Origin: Oceanospirillaceae bacterium
Lineage (GTDB): Bacteria > Pseudomonadota > Gammaproteobacteria > Pseudomonadales > Balneatricaceae
Assembly (NCBI GenBank): GCA_024640955.1
Contig: JAHEDZ010000021.1
Coordinates: 1 to 44,481, forward strand
Reading direction: 5' to 3'
DNA length: 44,481 nt
The notes beneath the pieces are model-generated. The model saw only the letters and a program-made list of their open reading frames with translations, made no database searches and was not told the DNA's origin. This document shows positions 38,292 through 44,481 of this stretch, piece after piece (the first letter of the stretch is position 1; every line of letters begins with the position of its first letter). The position numbers were made by a program, and so were the translations under genes.

Positions 38292-39722
38292 TTAGCTCGC
38301 CTCTGAGGCAGCATCCTCCGCATCCATGCCCAACTCTTTGATCTTGCGTGTGAGTGTATTGCGACCCCAGCCCAACAACTCCGCCGCATCACGGCGACGC
38401 CCACCGGTGTGCTTTAGCGCAGTCTCGATAAGTACCTGCTCAAACTGTGGCACCGCCTCTTTAAGAATACCGCTGTTACCGGTAAACAGTTGCTGATCGG
38501 CCCAAGCTCGCAACGCCTGCTCCCAGCTTCCGGATACGGCCGGTGCCTGAGCAGTAGATTCGAGCAGCTCTGGCGGCAAATCTGACACCAGGACTTCGCG
38601 CCCAGACGCCATCACCGTCAACCAGCGGCAGGTATTCTCCAGCTGACGGACGTTGCCCGGCCAAGGTAGTTTAGTTAGGAAGTTCTCCGCCTCAGGACGC
38701 AGGATTTTAGTTTCAACGTCCAGCTCACGTGCCGACGCAGCCAAAAAGTGGCGAGCTAGCCGAGGAATATCCTCACGACGCTGTGCCAGCGAAGGTATGT
38801 GTACACGAATAACATTCAGACGATGGAACAAGTCCTCACGAAACTTGCCCTGCTTGACCAACTCCTCCAGGTTTTGGTGGGTAGCTGCAATGATGCGAAC
38901 ATCCACCTTCACTGGCGTATGACCACCGACCCGATAGAACTCACCATCTGCAAGTACACGCAGCAGGCGCGTCTGAGTCTCGGCCGGCATATCACCGATC
39001 TCATCAAGGAAGAGCGTGCCGCCGTCAGCCTGCTCAAAGCGGCCGCGACGGGCAGCTTGAGCACCGGTAAAGGCACCCTTCTCGTGCCCAAATAGCTCGG
39101 ACTCAATCAGATCACGGGGTATAGCCGCCATATTGAGCGGAATAAACTCATTAGCAGCTCGCGGACTATGCGTATGCAATGCATGCGCTACTAGCTCCTT
39201 ACCGGTGCCCGACTCACCATTAATCAAAACAGTAATGTTAGAGTGAGATAGACGCCCAATCGCGCGAAACACCTCCTGCATCGCCGGTGCTTCACCGATA
39301 ATCTCGGTGCTTGCCTCTTCAAGGGCTGTAGGCGTTTTGCCGCGCTGCTCCTCAGCATGTTCAACCGCACGCTGTACTAGTGCAACCGCCTCATCCACGT
39401 CGAAGGGCTTCGGCAGATACTCAAAGGCACCACCCTGATAAGAGGCTACCGCACTATCAAGATCGGAGTGCGCAGTCATAATGATCGTAGGAATCTGCGG
39501 AAATAGCTCCTGCAACTGCGAGAGCATCGCCAAGCCATCAATCCCGGGCATACGGATATCACTGATAATGACATCGGGCTGTTCCTGCTTTATGCGGCGC
39601 AACAGTTCGTCACCATTATCAAAGGTGCGAGTATCCAAACCTGCGCCCGACAGCGCTCTCTCTAACACCCAACGAATCGAGCGATCGTCATCCACGATCC
39701 AAACACGTGCAGCGGCTGACAT
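38292..39722 (-). CDS. ntrC: Nitrogen response regulator NtrC (sigma-54 activator)
   Basis: NtrC is a cytosolic response regulator that, when phosphorylated by NtrB, activates sigma-54 promoters of nitrogen genes. The 476-residue protein has a receiver domain (phospho-acceptor Asp55 in VIISDIRMPG, conserved Lys105), an AAA+ domain with Walker A GESGTGKE (169-176) and the sigma-54 contact loop GAFTGA (216-221), and a C-terminal Fis-type helix-turn-helix (RRRDAAELLGWGRNTLTRKI). The ntrB stop is immediately followed by the ntrC ATG, so the two are coupled. It is also called glnG. Confidence 0.97.
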   Translation of the reverse strand: MSAAARVWIVDDDRSIRWVLERALSGAGLDTRTFDNGDELLRRIKQEQPDVIISDIRMPGIDGLAMLSQLQELFPQIPTIIMTAHSDLDSAVASYQGGAFEYLPKPFDVDEAVALVQRAVEHAEEQRGKTPTALEEASTEIIGEAPAMQEVFRAIGRLSHSNITVLINGESGTGKELVAHALHTHSPRAANEFIPLNMAAIPRDLIESELFGHEKGAFTGAQAARRGRFEQADGGTLFLDEIGDMPAETQTRLLRVLADGEFYRVGGHTPVKVDVRIIAATHQNLEELVKQGKFREDLFHRLNVIRVHIPSLAQRREDIPRLARHFLAASARELDVETKILRPEAENFLTKLPWPGNVRQLENTCRWLTVMASGREVLVSDLPPELLESTAQAPAVSGSWEQALRAWADQQLFTGNSGILKEAVPQFEQVLIETALKHTGGRRRDAAELLGWGRNTLTRKIKELGMDAEDAASEAS

Positions 39723-40778
39723 TTAACTCTCCAACGGAATATAAATTTGAAAACTGGTCTCCCCGGGCTTGGATTTACACTCAATCAAGCCCGAGTGCTG
39801 ATTAACAATCGACTGTGCGATAGAGAGCCCAAGCCCTGTGCCTTCAGCACGACCCGTAACCATAGGGAAAAAGACGGTATCGATCAGCTCTGCGGGTATC
39901 CCCGGACCGTTATCGACAATCTCAACACAGGCCACCAGACGATGCTGCTCTGTTCCAAGCGTAATACGGCGCAAGGCTCGCGTACGCAGAGTGATTCTGG
40001 GGTTATCAATGTTGGCCCGCTGGATCGCCTGCAGAGCGTTTTTACAGATGTTCAGAATCGCCTGAATCAACTGCTCATAGTCGCCATCAAACTCTGGCAA
40101 GCTTGGATCGTAGTCACGCACCAGCTCAATACATCCTTCTGATTCGACATCGATCAACGAGCGCACATGCTCGAGCACAGCATGAACGTTTACCTCAGAG
40201 ATCTGAGGTTTGCGGTAGGGGCCCATCATACGATCGACCAGATTACGCAGACGATCGGCTTCATCAATGATGATACGAGTGAACTCTTTAAGATCATCAC
40301 TGGGCAACTCACGCTCCAGCAGTTGTGCAGCACCGCGAATACCGCCTAAGGGATTCTTTATTTCATGTGCTAGGCCGCGTATCAGACCGCTGGCTGACGC
40401 TTGCCGGTTGAGCAGTTCCTCCTCCCGCTCAATACGCAGGAGCCGGTCACGCGGGTGAGCCTCAATCAGAATCAGGCCATCAGGCAGCGGTGACACGCTG
40501 TAATCGGTCACTATTGGCTGACCGGTCAGAGTGATCATCTTAGCTTCGCGCTTACTAAATCTATGGCCGGTCTTAACGACTAGATGCAGCAGCTCAAGCT
40601 CTTCACGTTCACCGCAAAAAAACACCTCGGCGCTTAGCCCCTGCATCCGCTTACGACTCGCCTCAAATAGAACCTCTGCGGAGGGGTTAGCAAAGATCAC
40701 CTGACGAGCGCAATCAAGCACCAAAACAGCGCTTGTGAGGTTCTCTACCAGCTGTAAATATTGATCCTGAGTCGACAT
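39723..40778 (-). CDS. ntrB: Nitrogen sensor histidine kinase NtrB
   Basis: NtrB is a cytosolic kinase/phosphatase regulated by PII that phosphorylates or dephosphorylates NtrC. The 351-residue protein has an N-terminal PAS domain (about 10-110), a dimerisation domain with phosphorylated His138 in GLAHEIKNPLGGIRG, and an ATPase domain with N-box, DNGPGIPAELIDTVFFPMVT and TGLGLSIAQSIVNQHSG. There is no membrane segment. GGAACCC precedes the start. A sigma-54 promoter and NtrC-box-like sites lie upstream. It is also called glnL. Confidence 0.96.
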   Translation of the reverse strand: MSTQDQYLQLVENLTSAVLVLDCARQVIFANPSAEVLFEASRKRMQGLSAEVFFCGEREELELLHLVVKTGHRFSKREAKMITLTGQPIVTDYSVSPLPDGLILIEAHPRDRLLRIEREEELLNRQASASGLIRGLAHEIKNPLGGIRGAAQLLERELPSDDLKEFTRIIIDEADRLRNLVDRMMGPYRKPQISEVNVHAVLEHVRSLIDVESEGCIELVRDYDPSLPEFDGDYEQLIQAILNICKNALQAIQRANIDNPRITLRTRALRRITLGTEQHRLVACVEIVDNGPGIPAELIDTVFFPMVTGRAEGTGLGLSIAQSIVNQHSGLIECKSKPGETSFQIYIPLES

Positions 40779-40809
40779 AAGGGTTCCACTATTAACTGAC
40801 TGAAGAGGA

Positions 40810-40824
40810 GCAAAAACTCTGCCA
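40810..40824 (-). promoter_or_regulatory. Sigma-54 promoter for ntrBC
   Basis: The minus-strand sequence TGGCAGAGTTTTTGC matches the -24/-12 consensus (TGGCA, 6-base gap, TTGC) exactly in its key positions. The predicted start near 40798 is 20 bases before the ntrB ATG. Confidence 0.8.
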
Positions 40825-40898
40825 AAACGCTAAAAATCCGGTAATACATAGGCTTCAAGAATAACAGCACCTCGACTCTAGAAATATTTTCAGACTCG

Positions 40899-40915
40899 CG
40901 CACCATTATAGTGCA
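40899..40915. promoter_or_regulatory. NtrC-box-like operator upstream of ntrB (proximal)
   Basis: CGCACCATTATAGTGCA is a 7-3-7 palindrome matching the NtrC consensus TGCACCA-N3-TGGTGCA at nearly all positions. Its centre is about 109 bases upstream of the predicted sigma-54 start, the usual enhancer distance. Confidence 0.75.
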
Positions 40916-40939
40916 CATGAAAAAGAAGGCGAATTATGC

Positions 40940-40956
40940 TGCACCGAAATAGCGCG
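40940..40956. promoter_or_regulatory. NtrC-box-like operator upstream of ntrB (distal)
   Basis: TGCACCGAAATAGCGCG has one strong half-site (TGCACC) and a weaker second half in the same 7-3-7 layout. Its centre is about 150 bases upstream of the predicted start and 41 bases from the proximal site, about four helical turns. Confidence 0.5.
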
Positions 40957-41012
40957 TTAGCCGTTGTAAAGAGTGATTACATAGAGTGGTTGTAAAGCGA
41001 AGGGATAGACAC

Positions 41013-41040
41013 AAAAAAGCCCAGCATACGCTGGGCTTTT
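41013..41040 (-). terminator. Intrinsic terminator after glnA
   Basis: AAAAGCCCAGC and GCTGGGCTTTT form an 11-bp stem with a 4-base loop, followed on the minus strand by further T residues. It lies 17 bases after the glnA stop and separates glnA from ntrBC. The symmetric A/T flanks mean it could act in both directions. Confidence 0.9.
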
Positions 41041-41056
41041 AAGGTCGATGTTGATC

Positions 41057-42460
41057 TTATACTGAGTAGTACAGATCGTACTCAACTGGGTGAGTAGTCA
41101 TGCTTACTTTCTGACACTCTTCACGCTTGAGCTCGATGTAAGCAGCCAGCATATCTACAGTGAATACACCACCGCGAGTCAGGAACTCGTGGTCAGCTTC
41201 CAGTGCATCCAGAGCCTCTTCCAGTGAGCTACATACCTGTGGAATCTGAGCTGCTTCTTCAGCAGGCAGATCGTACAGGTCTTTGTCAGCTGCATCGCCT
41301 GGGTGGATCTTGTTCTGGATACCGTCCAGACCTGCCATCATAAGCGCTGCAAAACACAGGTATGGGTTAGCGATTGGATCAGGGAAGCGAGTCTCGATAC
41401 GACGACCTTTAGGGCTAGTCACGTATGGAATACGGATAGAAGCCGAACGGTTACGTGCAGAGTACGCCAGCATTACTGGAGCTTCGAAGCCTGGAACCAG
41501 ACGCTTGTACGAGTTAGTACCTGGGTTACACAGAGCGTTCAGTGCTTTAGCGTGCTTGATGATACCACCGATGTAGTACAGAGCTTCTTCGCTCAGGCCA
41601 GCGTATGCGTCGCCTGCGAAGATGTTCTTGCCATCTTTAGACAAAGACTGGTGAACGTGCATACCAGAACCGTTGTCACCAACGATTGGCTTAGGCATGA
41701 AGGTAGCAGTTTTGCCGTAAGCATGTGCAACGTTGTGCACTGCGTACTTAAGAACCTGAACTTCGTCAGCTTTCTTAACCAGCGTGTTACCCGCTACACC
41801 GATTTCACACTGACCAGCAGTTGCGACTTCGTGGTGGTGAACTTCTACGTGTAGACCCATAGCAGTCATGGCATCACACATTGCCGCACGCATGTCGTGC
41901 AGAGAGTCAACTGGTGGTACTGGGAAGTAGCCGCCTTTGACACGTGGACGGTGGCCAGTGTTACCGCCTTCAAACTTGTGGTTAGAAGACCAAGCAGCCT
42001 CTTCAGAAGATACCGAGTAACCACAGCCTGACATATCAGCGTGGAAGTGAACTTCGTCAAATACGAAGAACTCTGGCTCTGGGCCGAACATCGCGCTGTC
42101 AGCGATACCAGTAGACTTCAGGTACTCTTCTGCACGCTTAGCAACAGAACGTGGGTCACGCTCGTAACCTAGGCCAGTTGCTGGCTCGACGATGACACAA
42201 CGAACGATTACCGTTGCGTCTTCAGAAAACGGATCAACGATCGATGCTTCGTCGTCTGGAAGCAGGATCATGTCAGAATCGTTAATGCCTTTCCAACCGT
42301 TGATGGAAGAGCCATCAAACATTTTGCCTTCTTCGAAGAAGTTCTCACCTACTTCGTGAGTAGGAATAGTTACGTGCTGCTCTTTACCGCGTGAATCAGT
42401 AAAGCGTAGGTCAACCCACTTCGCACCAGTTTCTTTAATCAGATCAAGAGTCTTGGACAT
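41057..42460 (-). CDS. glnA: Glutamine synthetase type I
   Basis: GlnA makes glutamine from glutamate, ammonia and ATP; it is a cytosolic dodecamer. The 467-residue length matches GSI-beta enzymes (469 in E. coli). Signatures include [17 protein letters not shown], the ATP-binding [20 protein letters not shown] (as [18 protein letters not shown]), and the adenylylation site Tyr396 in [20 protein letters not shown] precedes the ATG. Expression is predicted from a sigma-54 promoter with three NtrC-box-like sites upstream. GlnE, which would modify Tyr396, is not in this window. Confidence 0.98.
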   Translation of the reverse strand: MSKTLDLIKETGAKWVDLRFTDSRGKEQHVTIPTHEVGENFFEEGKMFDGSSINGWKGINDSDMILLPDDEASIVDPFSEDATVIVRCVIVEPATGLGYERDPRSVAKRAEEYLKSTGIADSAMFGPEPEFFVFDEVHFHADMSGCGYSVSSEEAAWSSNHKFEGGNTGHRPRVKGGYFPVPPVDSLHDMRAAMCDAMTAMGLHVEVHHHEVATAGQCEIGVAGNTLVKKADEVQVLKYAVHNVAHAYGKTATFMPKPIVGDNGSGMHVHQSLSKDGKNIFAGDAYAGLSEEALYYIGGIIKHAKALNALCNPGTNSYKRLVPGFEAPVMLAYSARNRSASIRIPYVTSPKGRRIETRFPDPIANPYLCFAALMMAGLDGIQNKIHPGDAADKDLYDLPAEEAAQIPQVCSSLEEALDALEADHEFLTRGGVFTVDMLAAYIELKREECQKVSMTTHPVEYDLYYSV

Positions 42461-42564
42461 TGGCTCTCTCCATTCCAGGTATTGCCAGACTTGTTTAGCT
42501 TAATTTCGCTAGCTTAATTACGCTCCGAGTGAGCGTGCTGTTTTAAAAACGCGCTGGAATATTA

Positions 42565-42579
42565 GCAAGCAGTATGCCA
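42565..42579 (-). promoter_or_regulatory. Sigma-54 promoter for glnA
   Basis: The minus-strand sequence TGGCATACTGCTTGC matches the -24/-12 consensus (TGGCA, 6-base gap, TTGC, followed by TA). The predicted start near 42553 leaves a 92-base leader before glnA. Confidence 0.85.
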
Positions 42580-42644
42580 ACCGCCAAAAACAGCTTGAAG
42601 ATCAACACTTGGAGCGATTTGCGCCCTTTAAGCGAGCAAAATAT

Positions 42645-42661
42645 CGCACCAATAGTGAACA
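42645..42661. promoter_or_regulatory. NtrC half-site upstream of glnA (proximal)
   Basis: CGCACCA is a strong half-site; the second half (GTGAACA) fits poorly. Its centre is about 100 bases upstream of the predicted glnA start and 30 bases from the next site. Confidence 0.4.
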
Positions 42662-42674
42662 CAACCCCAATAAT

Positions 42675-42691
42675 CGCACCAATACGGTGCG
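42675..42691. promoter_or_regulatory. NtrC-box-like operator upstream of glnA (main)
   Basis: CGCACCAATACGGTGCG is a near-perfect 7-3-7 palindrome of the NtrC type, centred about 130 bases upstream of the predicted glnA start. Confidence 0.75.
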
Positions 42692-42747
42692 CGACGTGTA
42701 AGCGGCATTCAGATCTGGAGCAACATCATACTCTCAGCAGATTTTTT

Positions 42748-42764
42748 TGCACTATTTTCGTGAA
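42748..42764. promoter_or_regulatory. NtrC-box-like operator upstream of glnA (distal)
   Basis: TGCACTATTTTCGTGAA has a full first half-site and five of seven bases of the second. Its centre is about 200 bases upstream of the glnA start and about 60 bases before the typA -10 box, so NtrC bound here could also affect typA. Confidence 0.5.
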
Positions 42765-42818
42765 TTCACATACCCCAATTAACCGGGTATTTAGCGTGCG
42801 CCGCGGGGTCTAGGAGCG

Positions 42819-42824
42819 TATAAT
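42819..42824 (+). promoter_or_regulatory. Candidate typA -10 box
   Basis: A consensus TATAAT 30 bases before the typA GTG is followed by a GC-rich TCGCGC discriminator. No good -35 is present at 17 bases (GTGCGC), so activity may depend on other factors. Confidence 0.45.
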
Positions 42825-42853
42825 TCGCGCACTTAATATTCAGGAATATCCTC

Positions 42854-44481
42854 GTGATTGAAAACTTACGCAATATAGCCATCATCGCACACGTCGACCA
42901 TGGCAAAACCACGCTCGTCGACAAACTTCTGGCGCAGTCAGGCACTTTAGGTCGCCGAGACGAAGGCGCTGAGCGTGTCATGGACTCTAATGACCAGGAG
43001 AAAGAGCGCGGCATTACTATTCTAGCGAAGAACACCGCAATCACTTGGAACGACTACCGCATCAACATCGTTGATACTCCCGGACACGCCGACTTCGGTG
43101 GCGAAGTTGAGCGCGTTTTGTCGATGGTTGATTCCGTACTTCTGCTGGTAGACGCCGTAGACGGCCCGATGCCACAGACTCGCTTCGTAACCCAGAAAGC
43201 CTTTGCTCGCGGTCTCAAGCCAATCGTTGTCATCAACAAAATCGACCGCCCAGGCGCGCGTCCTGACTGGGTAATGGACCAGGTCTTTGATCTGTTCGAC
43301 AACCTGGGTGCGACGGACGAGCAGCTCGACTTCCCTGTTGTGTATGCTTCTGCAATCAACGGTATCGCCGGTGATGACTACGAAGCGATGGGCGACGATA
43401 TGGACGCTCTGTTCCAGGCGGTCGTTAAACATGTTGAGGCGCCTCGCGTTGATGTTGACGGCCCATTCCAGATGCAGGTTTCGGCGCTGGACTACAACTC
43501 ATTCCTCGGTGTAATCGGTGTAGGCCGTATCACCCGCGGCAAGATTAAGACCAACACGCCTGTGAAGGTCATCGACAGCCACGCAAAGGTGCGTACCGGT
43601 CGTGTTCTCAAGATAATGGGTTACCACGGTCTGGAGCGTGTTGATATTGAGAACGCGCAAGCGGGTGATATTGTCTGTGTAACAGGTTTGGATGAGCTGA
43701 ACATCTCCGATACGCTCTGTGATCCCGAGCTGGTAGAGGCTCTACCGGCACTCTCTGTTGACGAGCCAACCGTATCGATGACCTTCCAGGTGAACGACTC
43801 ACCGTTTGCTGGCCTTGAAGGCAAGTTTGTTACCAGCCGTAACATCAAAGAGCGTCTCGAGCGCGAGCTGATCCATAACGTAGCACTGCGTGTAGAAGAT
43901 GGTGACTCGCCTGAGAAATTCCGTGTCTCAGGCCGTGGTGAACTTCACCTGTCAGTTCTGATTGAGTCTATGCGTCGCGAAGGCTTCGAGCTGGGTGTAT
44001 CTCGTCCAGAGGTTATCCAGAAAGAGGTTGATGGTCAGATCCAAGAACCTTACGAAGTCGTGATGATCGACGTCGAGGAGGAGCACCAGGGCTCGATCAT
44101 CGAAGAGCTGGGTAAACGTCGCGCCGATATGACCAATATGGAAGTAGACGGTAAAGGCCGCGTGCGCCTGACCTTCATGACACCATCACGCGGCTTGATC
44201 GGCTTCCGTAGCCAGTTCCTGACGATGACTTCGGGCACAGGCATTATGACCTCCGTTTTTGACCACTACGGTCCAATCAAAGAGGGCGAATCGGTAACGC
44301 GCAACAACGGCGTGCTGGTTTCTATGGTTCAAGGCAAGGTACTGGGCTTCGCTCTGTTCAACCTTCAGGAGCGCGGCCGCCTGATGATCGGTCCAAACAT
44401 TGATGTTTACGAAGGCATGATCATCGGTATTCACAGCCGTAATAACGACCTAGTAGTAAACCCAACCAAGGGCAAGCAGCT
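42854..44481 (+). CDS. typA: GTP-binding protein TypA/BipA, C-terminally cut by window edge
   Basis: TypA/BipA is a ribosome-bound translational GTPase needed for growth at low temperature and under stress. About 542 codons are visible, so roughly the last 60 residues lie outside. The start is GTG at 42854 ([20 protein letters not shown]), with AGGA nine bases upstream. G motifs are intact: AHVDHGKTT (G1), [12 protein letters not shown] (G2), [17 protein letters not shown] (G3) and [15 protein letters not shown] (G4). Later segments include [19 protein letters not shown] and the BipA-specific [19 protein letters not shown]. It is divergent from glnA, as in E. coli. Confidence 0.97.
   Translation, partial: MIENLRNIAIIAHVDHGKTTLVDKLLAQSGTLGRRDEGAERVMDSNDQEKERGITILAKNTAITWNDYRINIVDTPGHADFGGEVERVLSMVDSVLLLVDAVDGPMPQTRFVTQKAFARGLKPIVVINKIDRPGARPDWVMDQVFDLFDNLGATDEQLDFPVVYASAINGIAGDDYEAMGDDMDALFQAVVKHVEAPRVDVDGPFQMQVSALDYNSFLGVIGVGRITRGKIKTNTPVKVIDSHAKVRTGRVLKIMGYHGLERVDIENAQAGDIVCVTGLDELNISDTLCDPELVEALPALSVDEPTVSMTFQVNDSPFAGLEGKFVTSRNIKERLERELIHNVALRVEDGDSPEKFRVSGRGELHLSVLIESMRREGFELGVSRPEVIQKEVDGQIQEPYEVVMIDVEEEHQGSIIEELGKRRADMTNMEVDGKGRVRLTFMTPSRGLIGFRSQFLTMTSGTGIMTSVFDHYGPIKEGESVTRNNGVLVSMVQGKVLGFALFNLQERGRLMIGPNIDVYEGMIIGIHSRNNDLVVNPTKGKQ

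Noticed and set aside
42574-42813. A 79-codon plus-strand frame between glnA and typA
   Set aside because: It covers the sigma-54 element and all NtrC-like sites, has no recognisable family features and lacks a convincing ribosome site.

Overview
This window is a chromosomal segment of a gammaproteobacterium. The gene families, the pseudomonad-like gene order and the presence of FabY, DUF1820, DUF1244 and a TRAP dicarboxylate-type transporter suggest a marine Oceanospirillales-like or pseudomonad-related organism; this placement is inference, not a search result. Almost all of it is dense, intact housekeeping DNA. I see no phage, integrase, CRISPR array, toxin-antitoxin pair, rRNA or tRNA gene, and no convincing new multi-gene system. 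The unusual signals lie in regulatory DNA and in a few atypical proteins.

Layout. 1-6272 (minus): rpsB-tsf-pyrH-frr-uppS-cdsA-rseP-bamA, covering translation, UMP supply, undecaprenyl-PP and CDP-diacylglycerol synthesis and envelope assembly; dxr, which sits in this cluster in E. coli and Pseudomonas, is absent. 6273-6582: back-to-back promoters and a structured rpsB leader. 6583-10421 (plus): map, glnD and a DUF1244 gene. 10422-10830: non-coding, with a strong inverted-repeat structure. 10831-12741 (plus): fabY. 12763-15134 (minus): prfC-tatD. 15394-18796 (minus): dctP-dctQ-dctM. 19019-22595 (minus): leuA, a divergent holD candidate, rimI and a CbiM-like membrane protein. 22722-23873 (plus): MalY/PatB-type PLP lyase. 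23903-26636: efp-epmA (minus), split by a perfect 23-bp inverted repeat, with divergent epmB (plus). 26721-27583: an unrecognised lipoprotein and a DUF1820 protein. 27779-32906 (plus): miaB-ybeZ-ybeY-corC-lnt. 32868-33422 (minus): YbeL-type zinc-ribbon protein overlapping the lnt 3' end. 33614-37740 (plus): leuS-lptE-holA. 37763-38215 (minus): trmL. 38292-42460 (minus): glnA, then ntrB-ntrC. 42854 to the right edge (plus): typA, truncated by the window.

How the genes work together. The nitrogen circuit is well represented: GlnD senses glutamine through PII, NtrB/NtrC relay the signal, and GlnA is the output. Both glnA and ntrBC carry their own sigma-54 promoter with upstream NtrC-box-like palindromes, and a terminator separates them. 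The EF-P module is complete (efp, epmA, epmB), and the EF-P lysine aligns with Lys34 of E. coli. Two clamp-loader subunits appear, HolA (clear) and a probable HolD (inferred from short motifs and synteny with rimI).

Start codons were revised wherever a ribosome-binding site, overlap or family alignment favoured an internal start (cdsA, frr, tsf, fabY, leuA, efp). Promoters, operators, hairpins and leaders were identified by eye and were not scored computationally.
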